A stretch of DNA of 64,000 bases from positions 16,610,354 to 16,674,353 of the forward strand of contig NC_136000.1 of the NCBI RefSeq assembly GCF_048128805.1, in the 5' to 3' direction. This DNA is from Centroberyx gerrardi. Lineage: Eukaryota > Chordata > Actinopteri > Beryciformes > Berycidae. Both the position numbers and the translations under genes were made by a program. Shown here piece by piece: positions 14,401-26,078 of this stretch. The notes below the pieces were generated by a model. It was given only the letters and a program-made list of their open reading frames with translations. It did no database searches and was not told the DNA's origin. The stretch's first letter is position 1; each line of letters opens with the position of its first letter.

Positions 14401-17400
14401 TGGGGATGACAGGACTGATGAAAACACTGACACACTGTCATTTTTTTTTCACTTTTATGATCCCCCCCCCCCCCCCCTCCTAGGGAAACTCTTTGCACCT
14501 GCCCCGCTCCACAAGGAAAATCAAAGTACATGGTCTTCGACATAACAGCGGCCCTGTAGCTGGTAGGGATTTAGTGACTTGCTCAAAGACACTTGGGCAG
14601 TACAGATGCTTGCCAACACTAAGCTTGAACCTGGAACTACACCACCCTACTGTCACTAAGGACTGGCTGCACTAGTGCTCAACCCCAGGACCTTCTGCAT
14701 GTAAAGCAGATGTGATAACCGCTTCACTATAGAACCCTGATAATTGGTTTTAATGCTAATGTATTCTATTGTTCTGTTTTAGGGAGATAATTATGATGAT
14801 TCCTGTTTTATTCAAGTTGTTCAAACTCCAAGATTTACTTTTCCTTCCTCCCAATGTAACCGATACGCTCTATGGGAACTTTAGCCTTAAAAGTGCAAAA
14901 ACACTTCACTTCAGTGCCATAACATTTAGTTTTTCTGAGAACTAAACTATAGCTCAGTGTAGTTAGAGATATTTTCTGACTCAAGAATTAAATCTCATAT
15001 GAATAACCTGAACAGTCATCCAATATCTAAGGGAAATTAAGTTTTATGTTGATTTTTTTCTCTTCAAATATCATGTGAAAAGCACACAGTAATGGCTGTT
15101 TTAGATGGACACATCAAATCTAGTAGTGGAAGTTAAGCCGTCTTGTCTCTTTTTTACCCAATTGAGGCTGCTCTCGGCTCTATTTGCCGAGATTAAGCTC
15201 ACACTGCAATCCAAGCGGCACAGTCTACAATCTGTTGGGGTAATTTGGTCACTGGACTCATTCTTTTGAGATGAAGAATGAAGAGTCCAGAGAGAGCTGA
15301 ATGGTCAAGTGTCTGATCCAGTCCCACCAGAGCTTTCCCTATTCTGTCTCCCTCGCGACTTCCCACCGCATGAGTAAAGAATATAACATGAAGGTGGGTG
15401 GACATGTTTACAAAAAACACACTTGTTCAATCCTAGCAATTCCTGTATATTCTTGAGTTTAAGAATTGAATGTAGAGACATGCAGATCTATTGAATTTCT
15501 GCATGGCCGAGGATGCTGAAATATTCAACACTCTTGACACTTGCAAATTTCTCTTCCTCTTGGGCTGTTCTTCTACTTCCCTTGGATCTATGTTTCCTGT
15601 GACTATTTTTGTGACATTTCTGGTTTATTAGATAGTTCACAGTAGAGAGACAGGAAAGATGGGTGTGAGAGAGAGGGGATGACATGTGACAAAGGTCCCA
15701 GGACACATTCAAACCCAGGACATTGTGGGTACATGGTATACCTTATAGCTGCCTGAGCCACCAGGAAAAGACCTGAGATCTTTGTTTCTAAGAAGCATCA
15801 GAGTATCAGGAGTCCTCTAATTTCATTATCAAAAACAAAAACATAAAAACACAGCAATAGGCCTATATCTATGTCTGGTAGACACCCAAACTGCAGTGGT
15901 AGCGATGATGTACATGAAGATACACAAACACTCATTAACACAGACAGTTAACAGTCAACATGTCCTCACACATCCATGATAATCCCAGTTTACCGTGTGT
16001 TAGCAAACATAGAGCCTAGATGGAAATGGAGAATATACAGATTAGAGTTCAGGAGGTCAACCGCGCTCAAACTATATGACTGCGCTATTATCAGATTTAT
16101 TAATTCGTTGGAGGACACTGATATCTGGTGGATAGCATGATAGATCTGGTAAAAAAAAACAACTTATATTTCCACAAATAGTCATAAGTGCAACTGTACA
16201 TGTAGTGTTGGCCTAGTTGTTTTCTGAGAAACAGCAATATGTTGAATGAGGTTGTTTTAGTATACTAGCCACAGGCTCCATAGAGGCACATTAGTCACCT
16301 TTGCTCTTTAAATGATGATTTATACTTTTTTCCCCATGGCTGATATTCTTGCAGATTCCGAATATGGAGATGTTGATACTGCCTAACTCTTATCAATATG
16401 CATATGTTATAGACACTCTACTATACCGCTTATTCCCTATACTTTAATAAGCCCAAAATATATTCAAGAGACATAAGAGACAGACAGAAAGACAAAATGT
16501 GAATTCACATCAAGCTATGGTAAATTCTACAGGGGTTTCTGTGGCTTTCAGATGGTAAAGTCACTCCTGTTGTTCTGTAAGGGTTTGATGATGTTTGAAG
16601 CGGGCAAAAACAGAAAGTGCAAGTGCGTCCAAGTGTGCATGATAAGCGTGCGTCTCCCCTTTCCTCCTAAGAAAACCAATCTAACGGGCAGCGCGCGGGG
16701 CTTAGGCCTGTAAGCTTGCTGACAGCTCAACACCGCGGGCACTGGAGGGTCAGTGGCACCCTCACATTAAAGGGGCAGAGGGCAACAGGCGAAAGAAGGG
16801 AGGCGATCTAACATTGTCTCTCCTGAAATACAGCAGATTACACATCGCTAATTATAACAGCTGCTGGCTCCTATCTAATGCCATAGCTTTGGAAACATAC
16901 GCGCACCACACCCACCCACACACACCCACCCACACACACTTTCGTTTGAAATGTGGTGATGAATCAAATGGATTTATACCGAACTTTAACTCTAATCAAG
17001 AAAAGATACCACTAATGCTGCTCTACAATCAAATAGCCTATTGTATGACTTGAAAACCATGCATAGAAGTTTTAAAAAGCTATTCAGAGACAAAAACATG
17101 GGCTATTCGACATATATTGAATTAATTCATTATCATTTTGACTAATTAATTCCCAGTCTGATGGAAGGAGTCGTCTATTCCATAAATATGTCTTTAATTA
17201 AATGCTCGTGGGCGCAACAGTTGTCTCCACGCAGTTAGTCGGATGACAAAAACAACTCTCCAGCACTCTGGCACATACCACTGCGGTCACCGGGGGATTT
17301 AAATAATAAAAGTAATAGTAAGGTCACGCACTGTATATTAATTTATGGTTCAGCAATCAGGACACTTCGAATAAAATGAGTGACAAAGTGTGAAAAGACG

Positions 17401-17558
17401 CAGCCACAGTCGTCACCGGGGGGTTTAAATGATAAAAGTGATAAAGCTCGAGCCCCCCTTGCAAATTCGCTTCGATTCGGGACAGCCTACTTCAGATCAA
17501 AGGAAGTACAAAGCGGTGAAAAAGTGTACTTACCAGTGCCCGTGGAGGATTTGTTCAT
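304..17558 (-). CDS. ano2: Anoctamin-2-like calcium-activated chloride channel (TMEM16 family), 3' end off window
   Basis: Membrane protein of the TMEM16 family; ANO1/ANO2 are Ca2+-gated Cl- channels of the plasma membrane. 26 exons with GT-AG borders join in one frame of 922 codons: 17534-17558 (ATG at 17558), 14175-14347, 13746-14051, 11878-11973, 11468-11640, 10830-10884, 10653-10704, 10489-10544, 10072-10119, 9638-9702, 9420-9554, 9111-9265, 7617-7699, 7110-7121, 6351-6425, 6134-6190, 5441-5515, 4710-4911, 2835-2946, 2595-2652, 2402-2502, 2090-2250, 1815-1967, 1477-1529, 696-874, 304-409. Recognisable motifs include [51 protein letters not shown] and [10 protein letters not shown]. About 100 C-terminal residues (last membrane helix and tail) should lie left of position 1. 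ANO2 is preferred over ANO1 because VWF and CD9 follow; ANO1 is the main alternative. A second possible start lies in exon 2. Confidence 0.93.
1580..1650. repeat. (TG)n microsatellite
   Basis: Long TG run with two interruptions, about 50 bases to the right of ano2 exon 1477-1529 on the plus-strand map. Confidence 0.9.
1815..2502 (-). other. ano2: ano2 calcium-binding helices 6-8 (exons 21-23)
   Basis: Exons 2402-2502, 2090-2250 and 1815-1967 contain the residues that bind two Ca2+ ions in TMEM16A: the N and E of QNNVFE (helix 6), the two Glu of PEYMEM (helix 7) and the E and D of VIEIRLD (helix 8). All six acidic or polar ligands are present. The acceptor of exon 2090-2250 must be CCAG/TAAG, because the next downstream AG would put a stop in frame. 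A Lys/Glu-rich cytosolic linker lies between helices 6 and 7. Confidence 0.87.
3245..3440. repeat. Possible tRNA-derived SINE-like fragment in ano2 intron
   Basis: A segment with a B-box-like string (GGTGTTCAATCC) near 3298-3310, in a sequence style unlike the surrounding AT-rich intron. It resembles degenerate tRNA-derived fish SINEs, but no second copy was found in the window and no clear A box is visible. Low-confidence call. Confidence 0.3.
5067..5147. repeat. (TAA)n-(TTA)n self-complementary trinucleotide repeat
   Basis: About ten TAA units are followed directly by about fifteen TTA units inside an ano2 intron. The two halves are reverse complements, so the tract can fold into one long AT hairpin. 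Confidence 0.9.
5549..5601. repeat. (CA)n microsatellite
   Basis: Nearly pure CA dinucleotide run in the intron just upstream (in gene sense) of the ano2 exon at 5441-5515. Confidence 0.9.
7110..7121 (-). other. ano2: ano2 12-nt microexon (residues ERVQ)
   Basis: On the minus strand a pyrimidine-rich tract ending in AAAG is followed by 12 bases encoding E-R-V-Q and then a GTGGG donor. The flanking exons are both phase 0, so including or skipping it keeps the frame. It sits just after an acidic LEDEE segment and before EEQRPEYE. That is exactly where ANO1 has its alternatively spliced four-residue EAVK segment and ANO2 has a matching four-residue block. This is strong positional homology; splicing in transcripts is inferred. 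Confidence 0.8.
8310..8425. repeat. Interspersed repeat copy (shared with 15625-15765)
   Basis: Shares the order GGAAAGATGGG, purine-rich stretch, ACAAAGGTC, then a TTGAACCCA-type B-box-like string with a second locus at 15.6 kb. Fish genomes carry many similar tRNA-related SINE tails with a GGAAAG...GAACCC layout. Diverged and not intact. Confidence 0.5.
11374..11432. repeat. (GT)n microsatellite
   Basis: GT run of more than 50 bases that ends about 35 bases from the donor side of ano2 exon 11468-11640. Confidence 0.9.
14462..14478. repeat. Poly-C tract
   Basis: Run of about 16 C residues on the plus strand (poly-G on the gene strand) in ano2 intron 1. Confidence 0.9.
14550..14745. repeat. 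Interspersed repeat with tRNA-like tail
   Basis: Contains TTGCTCAAAGACACTTGGGCAG and later AACCTGGAACTAC, a pattern common in fish interspersed repeats. A related TCAAGGACACTTGAGCAG block is seen at 19.57 kb and a shorter one at 20.79 kb. The right end (GGACCTTCTGCATG... ACCGCTTCACTATAG) looks like a tRNA read in reverse. Non-coding insertion in ano2 intron 1. Confidence 0.5.
15625..15765. repeat. Interspersed repeat copy (shared with 8310-8425)
   Basis: Second copy of the GGAAAGATGGG ... ACAAAGGTCCC ... AAACCCAGG block, in the long first intron of ano2. The rest of 14.75-17.5 kb is intron with no exon-like signal that I could see. Confidence 0.5.
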
Positions 17559-17574
17559 CGCTTTGGAGATGGAT

Positions 17575-17700
17575 GATAAGACGCGCGAGGCGCACAGGCG
17601 CGGGGACTGAGATGGTGGACAATCCGCGCGCGCTCCCGGAACCCCAGGCTTAACGCGCGCGCGCGGCCAGGGCGGCTAATTCCCTGACCGTTCCATAGTG
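17575..17700 (-). promoter_or_regulatory. CpG-rich block at the ano2 5' end
   Basis: Around the ano2 start the sequence becomes rich in CG dinucleotides (GCGCGAGGCGC, ACGCGCGCGCGCGG near 17580-17670), unlike the AT-rich surroundings. CpG-rich promoters are usual for vertebrate genes; no TATA box was seen here. The transcription start itself is not located. Confidence 0.6.
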
Positions 17701-18108
17701 GAGGGCAGGAAGGTGTGCGGCATATTATCGATGCAAGTGAGAGAGTTAGCGTGTGTGTGAGTCTGAGTGTTAGTGTGTGCAGCAGAGAGCGAGGAAAGAG
17801 CTTACGGGTGACCAGACTTAAAACTGAACCTTGTGTACACTCTGCAGGCCGGTTGACGCAAAAAATAAATCTGTGCCAAAGCAGGCTCATCATCTCAAAC
17901 GAAATAAACCAAACGAAAAATAACTACATATAATACATTTTAGAAGGATACTATACAAATATATCAGCAAAACTAAAAATCCCTGTAGGAATATTATAGA
18001 AATATTGATTTTTCATTAGGGAAAATTACCTGAATATATAAAAATGCCTAGAACCCGCTCTTAAAATCAACACAGACAAAATAGAAGTGCTTTAAGAAAT
18101 TAGCAGTG
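17701..18108. other. ano2-VWF intergenic spacer
   Basis: A short spacer separates the ano2 5' end from the VWF 3' end; both genes lie on the minus strand. It holds one copy of the dispersed CCTATAGGAATATTATAG-type motif at 17980-18000 and otherwise AT-rich unique sequence. Confidence 0.6.
17980..18000 (+). repeat. Dispersed AT-rich motif, copy 1
   Basis: TCCCTGTAGGAATATTATAG, preceded at 17950-17972 by CTATACAAATATATCAGCAAAA. The same pair of blocks recurs near 41.0 kb and 63.2 kb. Confidence 0.7.
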
Positions 18109-18138
18109 TTTATTATTTTATATGGGTACATGTTTATT
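18109..18138 (-). terminator. Two poly(A) signals for VWF
   Basis: AATAAA hexamers on the minus strand at 18133-18138 and 18109-18114, about 75-105 bases past the VWF stop codon. They are the first such signals downstream, so cleavage probably follows at about 18090-18100. Confidence 0.65.
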
Positions 18139-18173
18139 TGGATACACACATACCTTCTACACTCAATACATCT

Positions 18174-18182
18174 TTCTCTCTC

Positions 18183-18211
<29 letters not shown>
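18174..18211. repeat. (CT)n microsatellite abutting the VWF stop
   Basis: CT run on the plus strand, (AG)n in gene sense, that starts at the very next base after the VWF TAG. It forms the first part of the 3' UTR. Confidence 0.9.
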
Positions 18212-18213
<2 letters not shown>

Positions 18214-18774
18214 AGGTGCAGTGTTTGGACAGACAGTCGCATGCAGTGACAGACAGGATGGTGTGGTGGGTACGGGTGCCATTGGCACACAGTATGGGAA
18301 CACTGAGAGGCTCCGTCGCCACGGCAGCGCAGCACACACACTCCTGCTCCACCGCGGCCCTCTCCAGGGAGTATATGGACTTGCTGCGGCACTTCCCCTG
18401 CAAGACAGAGCAACATGGGAAGGGTGGGACAGTGAGGGACAACGTTATGCTTTCATTGAATTTGTCCTTTATGCTTAAATGTGTGTGCGTGTGTGTGTGT
18501 GTGTGTGTGTAGTCTCTCACCTCACAATAGTGCAATTCTATCTGCTGCTCTGATTGGCAGTCATCCACTTTGATGTAGTTAAGCGTTCCCACTGTGTTCC
18601 TACACTCTGGCTCCGTACCTTCATGCCAACACACACACACACACACGCTCTTATTAACACACACTTATTAAAACCAGAGCAAGCAATGGATATTTTAAAC
18701 GCACCAGACTTATAAGGCACAGCGCTATACTCACACATCTCACAGCAGCTGGTTCCAATCTGGCTGACTTTCCC
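18212..18774 (-). other. vwf: VWF C-terminal cystine-knot (CTCK) exons
   Basis: Exons 18735-18774, 18521-18618 and 18212-18397 encode the cystine knot that dimerises pro-VWF tail to tail in the endoplasmic reticulum. Cysteines fall in SCCEMC, EPEC, DDC, HYCEGKC, CVCC, ILC and CDCLSKHC, matching the human layout. The protein ends SKHCT followed by TAG. Confidence 0.95.
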
Positions 18775-19003
18775 CTGAAAAACAGACATTTAAGAAGAGT
18801 TAGTTGTAGCTCCACAGGTTTAGGGTGTGCAGTAGTAACATTATAGGATAGAGGTCAGTGTGGTAGTCATACCCCCTGGTCCAGGCAGGCTTGGCGGTCA
18901 AAGGGAGGGCAGGTAGTCACTCGAGCCTGCAGGACCAGATCTCCTTTACTGTTCACACCACAGGTATACAGGTTGCAACCATCCTCACGAGTGGTGTTCA
19001 CCT

Positions 19004-19094
<91 letters not shown>

Positions 19095-20228
19095 TGATGT
19101 GTGTATGTCCATGATATTTATCACTGCTGCTGGATGAAAGCCTGTTATCTTAGTTAAAAAAAAATCTTTATTTAAGGAATGAAGAAAAAATGTGTAGTTT
19201 CTGATTTACACCCAGGCAATTTTGAATGAGTTTCATCTGCTTTTCAGTCCTGAAAAACGTACTCAGGACATAAAGAATTATCTAACTGTTTTTTGTGATA
19301 TCCCTATATAAGTAGGTTCACCGAACACTACTGTAGACTCACTTTAATCTTTTTTTATTTTCATGAAGCTCAACAAGTAAAACATTGAAGAGCAAACAAC
19401 GCATTTCGCATCTGCTTCCTCAGCTTCACTCTGGCTGTTTTTTGTGATACTCTACTGATCCCCGAAGGAAAAAAAAACATGTTTTTTTTCCCTGCCCGCC
19501 TCCACAGGGAGGTCAGAGCGCAGGTCAGCTACAGAGCAGCACCCCTACAGCTAGGAGGAATTCAGTGTTTTTCTCAAGGACACTTGAGCAGAGCGGATGC
19601 TTGTATCACAGGGAGTGAACCCATCTCCCTTATCACCACCCTGCTGCCCAAGTTAATTAAATTTTAAAAAAACATTCAAGTTCAAGTTTATTTATATAGC
19701 ACTTTAAGAAACAAAACAAGTTTGTACCAAAGTGCTTCACAGAAATTGGCTTTAAAAGACAAGAATAAAAATGCAAGGAATAAAACAAGACAAGAATAAA
19801 AAAGTCAAAAAATGTTCTTGCAACAGTAAATGTATGAGTACTGTGTGCACTGTGTGTGACAGGGTTTATAAGCGAGTATATCAGCATCTTTTCTGCAGCG
19901 CACCGACCTGCAGAGTGATGGTGTGTCCGTCTGGCCTTTGCATGACGCAGGCTGTGGGAACACAGCGACCACAGCAGGCGTCTGGCTCCTGCTCCAGACT
20001 GTAGCCCTGAAACAGTGCGGTCAGCAGTGCACATTAATTCACTTCGTATACGAGGACATCCACTGCAAATACAAACATGCAAATATGCCTGGACCATTTT
20101 GAGAAAATCAAAATGGCAATAAAACTATTTACCTCTGTGGAAAGGACTGGAGTGAATCAGAGAAAATGACGTGGGCACAATTTTGTGATGGGTAGGGTGG
20201 GAATGAAGCTTTGGTGAGAATGATGGAA

Positions 20229-20267
<39 letters not shown>

Positions 20268-20419
20268 CATGTCAGCCATTATTGCTAAAGGGTAAAGGTT
20301 ACCTCGGGGCAGGTGGGACAGGTGATTCTCCTACAGGCCAGTTTGTATTTCTTCACAGCCCCATTCTCCACCTGACACTCACAGTGTGTACACACATCCA
20401 CCATCAGCCGCTCCCCTGC

Positions 20420-20454
<35 letters not shown>

Positions 20455-21659
20455 TGAGAGGGAGCACTTGAAAGGAATATACATAGTGTGCATGTATGCA
20501 AGACAGTACTAGTGTGGTGCTTGACTTACCCCAATCACAGTGTGGTTGAGCACACAAGCGTCCATAGGAGCTGTAGAGAGAATAACCCAAATAAGATTAG
20601 GGATAATTCTATTATCATACATTAAACAGTACATTAATCCCATGGCTTTCTCAGGTCGGGTCAGGTCAGGCGCACTGGCACTAGATCTGACACCAATACC
20701 AGAGAGTCCTCTGCTGGCTAGAAGCTGAAGCTGCAATTTGGTATGCATACAGAGTGTGTGTGATATGAGGAAATTCTCTTTTTGTTTGCAGGACACTTCA
20801 GCAGAGCGAATGCCCGCTGACACTTGAACACGGGAAAGAGAAGTCTCCCTACTCACCACCCTGCTGTGCCAAATGGTATGAATTTGCTTGCACTATATGT
20901 GTTTTGTGTATGTCTGTTTGTGTGTGTGTTTACCACACTGGCAGCGGGGGCAGCAGTCCAACGTGTCGCAGCGTAACTCGGTTCCCAGGGGGCAGGTGGG
21001 GGCGTCCATTGCAGAGCAGCTGACGTTGGACGTAGAGACGAACACCTCACCGCTCACCCTCACACACTCATGTAACACACATTTATCCTCTGGAGACTGC
21101 CACACCTCACCCACCTATACACAGACACAGAGATGGGATTGAAAATGAATAGAGAGAAGGGGAAGCGAGGCATCATTTGTCTTTTTTTGTACTTGTAGCC
21201 AGCATGCCATTGCTTGAGTGGTTTGATTGTTATTTGAAAAGGCATTACCAATACGTTTTGTATGAACACAAAAAACTCGAAGAGGCGTATGGCATACCTG
21301 GGTCAAATAGTATTTACTAATAATTAATGTTTGCTTTAACCTAGTTGGAGTTACCAGATGAGTGGGGTTTGCCATGCAGGATACTAAAATGACCGCCAGA
21401 AAGTTTAGACAATCACAGCAAAAGAATAACTAGTAAGAATTCATTGCAGATATTTGATTCAGGCCTGGTATGTGATGGCTCCCTCACACACATACATGTC
21501 TGATGTGTCCCCCAATCAGTGTGTCCCCTCGCATCTCTCCTTCTGACTCCACACAGCTGTTCTTCGTACACTTCCCACAGCACTCTCCTTTTGATGGAGT
21601 GTATGACGAGCCCTGTAATATAAGAAATATATTCTCATTCTCATTTACACAAGTATAAT

Positions 21660-21702
<43 letters not shown>

Positions 21703-24700
21703 TGTGTCTCACCATGGGACAGGTCTGGTCACAGACAGGCGGGGTACACTGAGCGACGTGCAGTGATGTCTGTTTGTCCTGTAGCTGGGTGCAGCTGCAC
21801 TTCTGACACGCCTCCTCCCATTCGTTCCCCACTGGGTACACCACGCCCCCAACCACACACACCTGGACACACACACACAGTAATAACACAGGATAGTTCC
21901 GCACAAAATGGAAGTTGACTCCTGATGTAGTGTCTTTGCATTTTTATAAATTAAATGAGAGAGCTACCAAAAGCTGTTGTATACATATGCACCTAAACAT
22001 GTGCGCAAATACACACACAAATGCACACACAAACGCACACACCTTGTCTGGCAGGCAGTTGGTCTCTGTGCAGCCACAGTCATTGGTAGAGGAGGACGTG
22101 ATGAACCCAGAAGGGCAGGACTGGGTGGAGTTCTGGCAGTCACACACACATTCAAACACTTCACAACACTCTGTTTTTTTGAGTGACAGCCGGCGATGGG
22201 CGGGACAAGCAGGGGGAGCTTGGAGAGCACACTCTTCCTTTTTACAGACTGAGAGAGAAGAGACGAAGAGAAAAACAATCTTGAAGAAATCACATGGATG
22301 CGTGTTCTCATTCTGTGTCCGTCTGTGTGTATGCAAGAGCGGGACAGAGCAAACACATGGTACAGAATGCTTACCACAGTCATGTATGGGCTGACACTCG
22401 CCGGGGTTTTTCAGGACCACAGTCTGTCCGTCTTCACAGCGGGGCACTTCAGGCAGGTCGCAGCTCACCAGATCACACACTAAAAAGTCACAGTGTCACA
22501 GTCTGCTGTATTGGGCATAGCATGTAGGGTACTGTCTCACTTATTGACAATGAGTTGTGATTGGCAAACAACAACAACAAAACTAGTAGATTAAAGGGGC
22601 ACTCATATTTGAATCAGTGAATCAGTGACGCCTTTCCTGAGGATCTGGTAATGTAAACATAGCCATAATGATAGATATTTTGTACGCACCACACTCATAC
22701 TCAGGGCAGCACTTGGATTCTCTCTTCTCCCTCAGGATCTCACAGGGTCCACACACTGGAGCTACACACACACATATACATGCTTAATTATAAAGGTGTT
22801 ATGTCAAAACCCACAAAGCAGCGCTGGCAATGTTTCTCAAGTTTAGCGCAAGCAGAAAAAATAGGTGCAAACACTATAAACATAAGCAGAAATAACAGTA
22901 GGATCGCTTGCCTTTGGCATCATTGCAGGGCCGGGCTGTGCAGTTGATGTGTTGTTGGTCCAAACACATGCAAATCAAACATGGGTTCTCATCTGGTACC
23001 CAGCTCTGCATATACTGTACGAACAAATACAAACCACATTCCTTTACATTGCAGTATTTAGTCATGTTAGAAATAAACACTAAGAAGTAAACACTAGAGG
23101 GCAGTCACAGCACACACAGCACACTCATTGGCTGCACTAACTAACTTCATCAGCATCTGTTATTTAAGAAGTTGCCTTTGATTTTGCATCATTCCCTCAC
23201 ACCATCAGACACACTTTTCTTTGTCTTTGTGTCTCACCGCGTGTGTGTGTCCGTGCTGGTCGACACACTGGCTGCATGCATCTGGTGATACACACTCCCC
23301 GTGATGCAAAACTGTCCCTCCAGGACAGAAACAGCCCTCAGTGGGCGTGTCCATACAGGATGACTCGTTACCCCTGGCAACCGTCCAGTCGCCTGGCAAC
23401 GCGCGTATGCTACCACAGTCCTCCACACACCCTGTCCGACATGCATCATACTCCATGGAGCTGGGGCACTGTATTGCTGTAACACACAGAACAGGCTAAA
23501 GTTTGGGTCTGGGCTTTCAAACCTGTCCGCTATTACAACTGAAATGAAACAGACACACGTCCTCACATTAAACACTGACTTACGGCAGAGGTGACGGCTC
23601 CTCCAGTCCACACACACTCCTCTCTGTCTACAGAGGTGTGCGTAAGCAGAGATTAGCTCACACACATCTGACTCCTCACATGCCTGCTCCTCACACTTGG
23701 CAAGGAGCATCTGGATGGGTACGTGCACATGGCACGGTTCAAACACCTCAGAACGTAGGGCCTGACATCCGAGTGCTGCTCCGTTCACACACACCGCCCT
23801 CCGTCTTGGTAGACACACACCGCCATCTTCAGTCACCGTCCAGTCAGAGATGAAGGCTTGCTGGTCAGTGGTCGAGATGCCGTTGCGCAGAGAGAGGTCA
23901 TTAACCTTGTCCTCCCCACAGGCACCTGGGGGAAAGAGAGACAGAGAAAGAGAGAGATAAAGAGACAGAGACAGAGAAAGAGATGATGACGGAGACAGAG
24001 ATTGTGATAAAGGCAAAGCCAGAGATACAGAGAGAGGCAGAGACAGCAAAACAGCAGAACAGGGCCGACATCATTTATTTGCATGTTGACTCATTTTGTA
24101 GCTGTACAAATACAATAATCCTCATGGTTCTGGCAATGAGTGGGACTGGATGTGTGTTACCGCAGAGTCCAGCAGTGTGGCTGCCGGTGGTGGAGCTGAG
24201 CATTGTGATGGTGAACTCATTGCTCTGAGGGGTGAAAGCCAGGACGTAGCCATGGTCCGACCTCAGCTGCAGCATCACTCCTCCATATCGCACCACCTCT
24301 AGGCCACCGTACCGCCATGGCAGAGACAGCACTTCCCCATCAAGCACTGCCTACTCAAACACACACGTACACACACAGTTATTACATTCACCTTACTTAG
24401 TGCTTAGGCTTACATATAATGAACAATCTCAGTAATTTCAGACACACACAGCTTACCGTCATATCATCCTTCAGCAGCAGTTTATGGGCTCCGTGGTTCA
24501 CTTCCATGGCCTTCATGCAGACCTGGCTGTGAGTGGCTGAACCCTGACAGGGTCCACTGTGGAGTTTGACCTCTGACCCTGCGCTGATGGCTCTGGTGAC
24601 AGTGAGAAGTGTGTAGGAGCAGACACCCTCCCCATCCAGCCTAAGAGCCATGCCGTCAAACCTGACCACATGATTGGTGGAGCTACCCATACACACACCT

Positions 24701-25130
24701 GCCAAGACAAACCAGACAAGCAGAAGTGAGTGTTTGTAAATGAGCCAAGTCAACATGTGATCCATTAATTCTGAGTATAAATACACTTTGGCTGGAATGC
24801 TAGCCTCCAATATTTATGTTTAATAGCCTAAGTGGGCAGTGATGCACACTTAATATAGGCAGGCTAAAGCAAATGCTCAAAGTAAAGACTTCAGAAGCTA
24901 TTTGATCCATCTGATATACTTACAAGGGCATTCCCAGTGGCAGCCACAGGTCTCCTGGACTTTGACAGGTGGCAGGTTGTTTCTGCAGGCTGGGGGCTCC
25001 AGTCTGTCACAGTTGACTTTGTGGCTCTGCACTGTCACTGCCCCACTGGGGTGACACAGGACTGAGTGGCAGCCATCCTCCAGCAGCCATGACTCACCAG
25101 GCTGAAGCACACACACAGACAGACAGACAG

Positions 25131-25184
<54 letters not shown>

Positions 25185-25363
25185 AATTCATTACACACAC
25201 AAGTAATGAGGTGACAAATGCTGTAGAAGACCTATAGCCCTATCATAACTTTTAAAATCAATAGGTCAAGTTCAGCTTCAAGGGTCATTACGCACCTTTC
25301 TCTCATTTCCACTGTCATCAACACACACTCCTGGTGGACCAGCTGTGAACCAAAACAAATCAC

Positions 25364-25405
<42 letters not shown>

Positions 25406-25477
25406 TACATCCTGGTCAAAACTATGATTTGAAAAGGAACCAATTACTTTTTTGACATTACCTGGAACAATGGAACC

Positions 25478-25533
<56 letters not shown>

Positions 25534-26045
25534 AAGCACCTCTGCAGATTCTCTCTGTGTAACCATGGTCCAGAGTCAGCAGCATCAGTAATTGATCCAT
25601 GCTGTTCAAGTGCAGAGTGTTGTCTTGATTGCCATGGCCACCGAGCACGCTCAACTCAGTCCTGTCATAGCTTGGTCCCACCCCGATGGGGAACACTGAC
25701 ACACCTGAGAGGAAGAGATAAATTAAATCCCTGCCTTGACTCAATGGAACCACCCCAGATCTGTGACAGAGGAAGATGAGGGGGGCAGGGGAGGACGGAA
25801 GCACACCAGCTGATCTGAACAGTAACAAAAGAGCAGTGTGTCCCATGTTAACCGTGTCAGCAACGGCTTACCTGCTGCCAGTGCCTCATTAGCAGCCTCC
25901 TGGACATCATCAGTTGACCTGTGAGTCACCAGCATCACCACTGCCTTGGCCACGCCTGCTCTTCCACCACTGGCTGGTGAGATGGCTGTCTGAACGGCGA
26001 ATCGTAGTGCAGAGCCTGGACAGATAGAACAGTGAGAGCAGAGCA

Positions 26046-26078
<33 letters not shown>

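Larger units (their letters stand above)
9638..17558 (-). other. ano2: ano2 exons 1-10: cytosolic N-terminal domain
   Basis: The first ten coding exons encode the cytosolic N-terminus that precedes the first membrane helix in TMEM16 proteins. Exon 1 contributes only 25 coding bases in a GC-rich block. Exon 3 (13746-14051) carries the [10 protein letters not shown] motif and a basic patch, followed by an acidic stretch with [13 protein letters not shown], as in ANO1/ANO2. Exon 4 (11878-11973) holds the HIPW motif. Phases run 1,0,0,0,2,0,1,0,0,2, so all joins keep the frame. The N-terminus before DGRSKVDY is not conserved with mammalian ANO2 as I recall it. Confidence 0.88.
18873..23014 (-). 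other. vwf: VWF C-module exons, including RGD
   Basis: Exons 22912-23014, 22690-22761, 22375-22479, 22043-22248, 21713-21862, 21496-21612, 20934-21114, 20530-20570, 20303-20419, 19908-20006, 18873-19001 encode the tandem cysteine-rich C modules. An Arg-Gly-Asp triplet lies at 21523-21531 (residue about 2542), at the same place as the integrin alphaIIb-beta3 site of human VWF. The donor after exon 22912-23014 is GC rather than GT; the next exon continues DAKAPVCGPC in frame. Confidence 0.93.

Noticed and set aside
25085-25185. Possible CRISPR-like repeat arrays among CA/GT runs
   Set aside because: These are simple dinucleotide repeats without spacers. The organism is a vertebrate.
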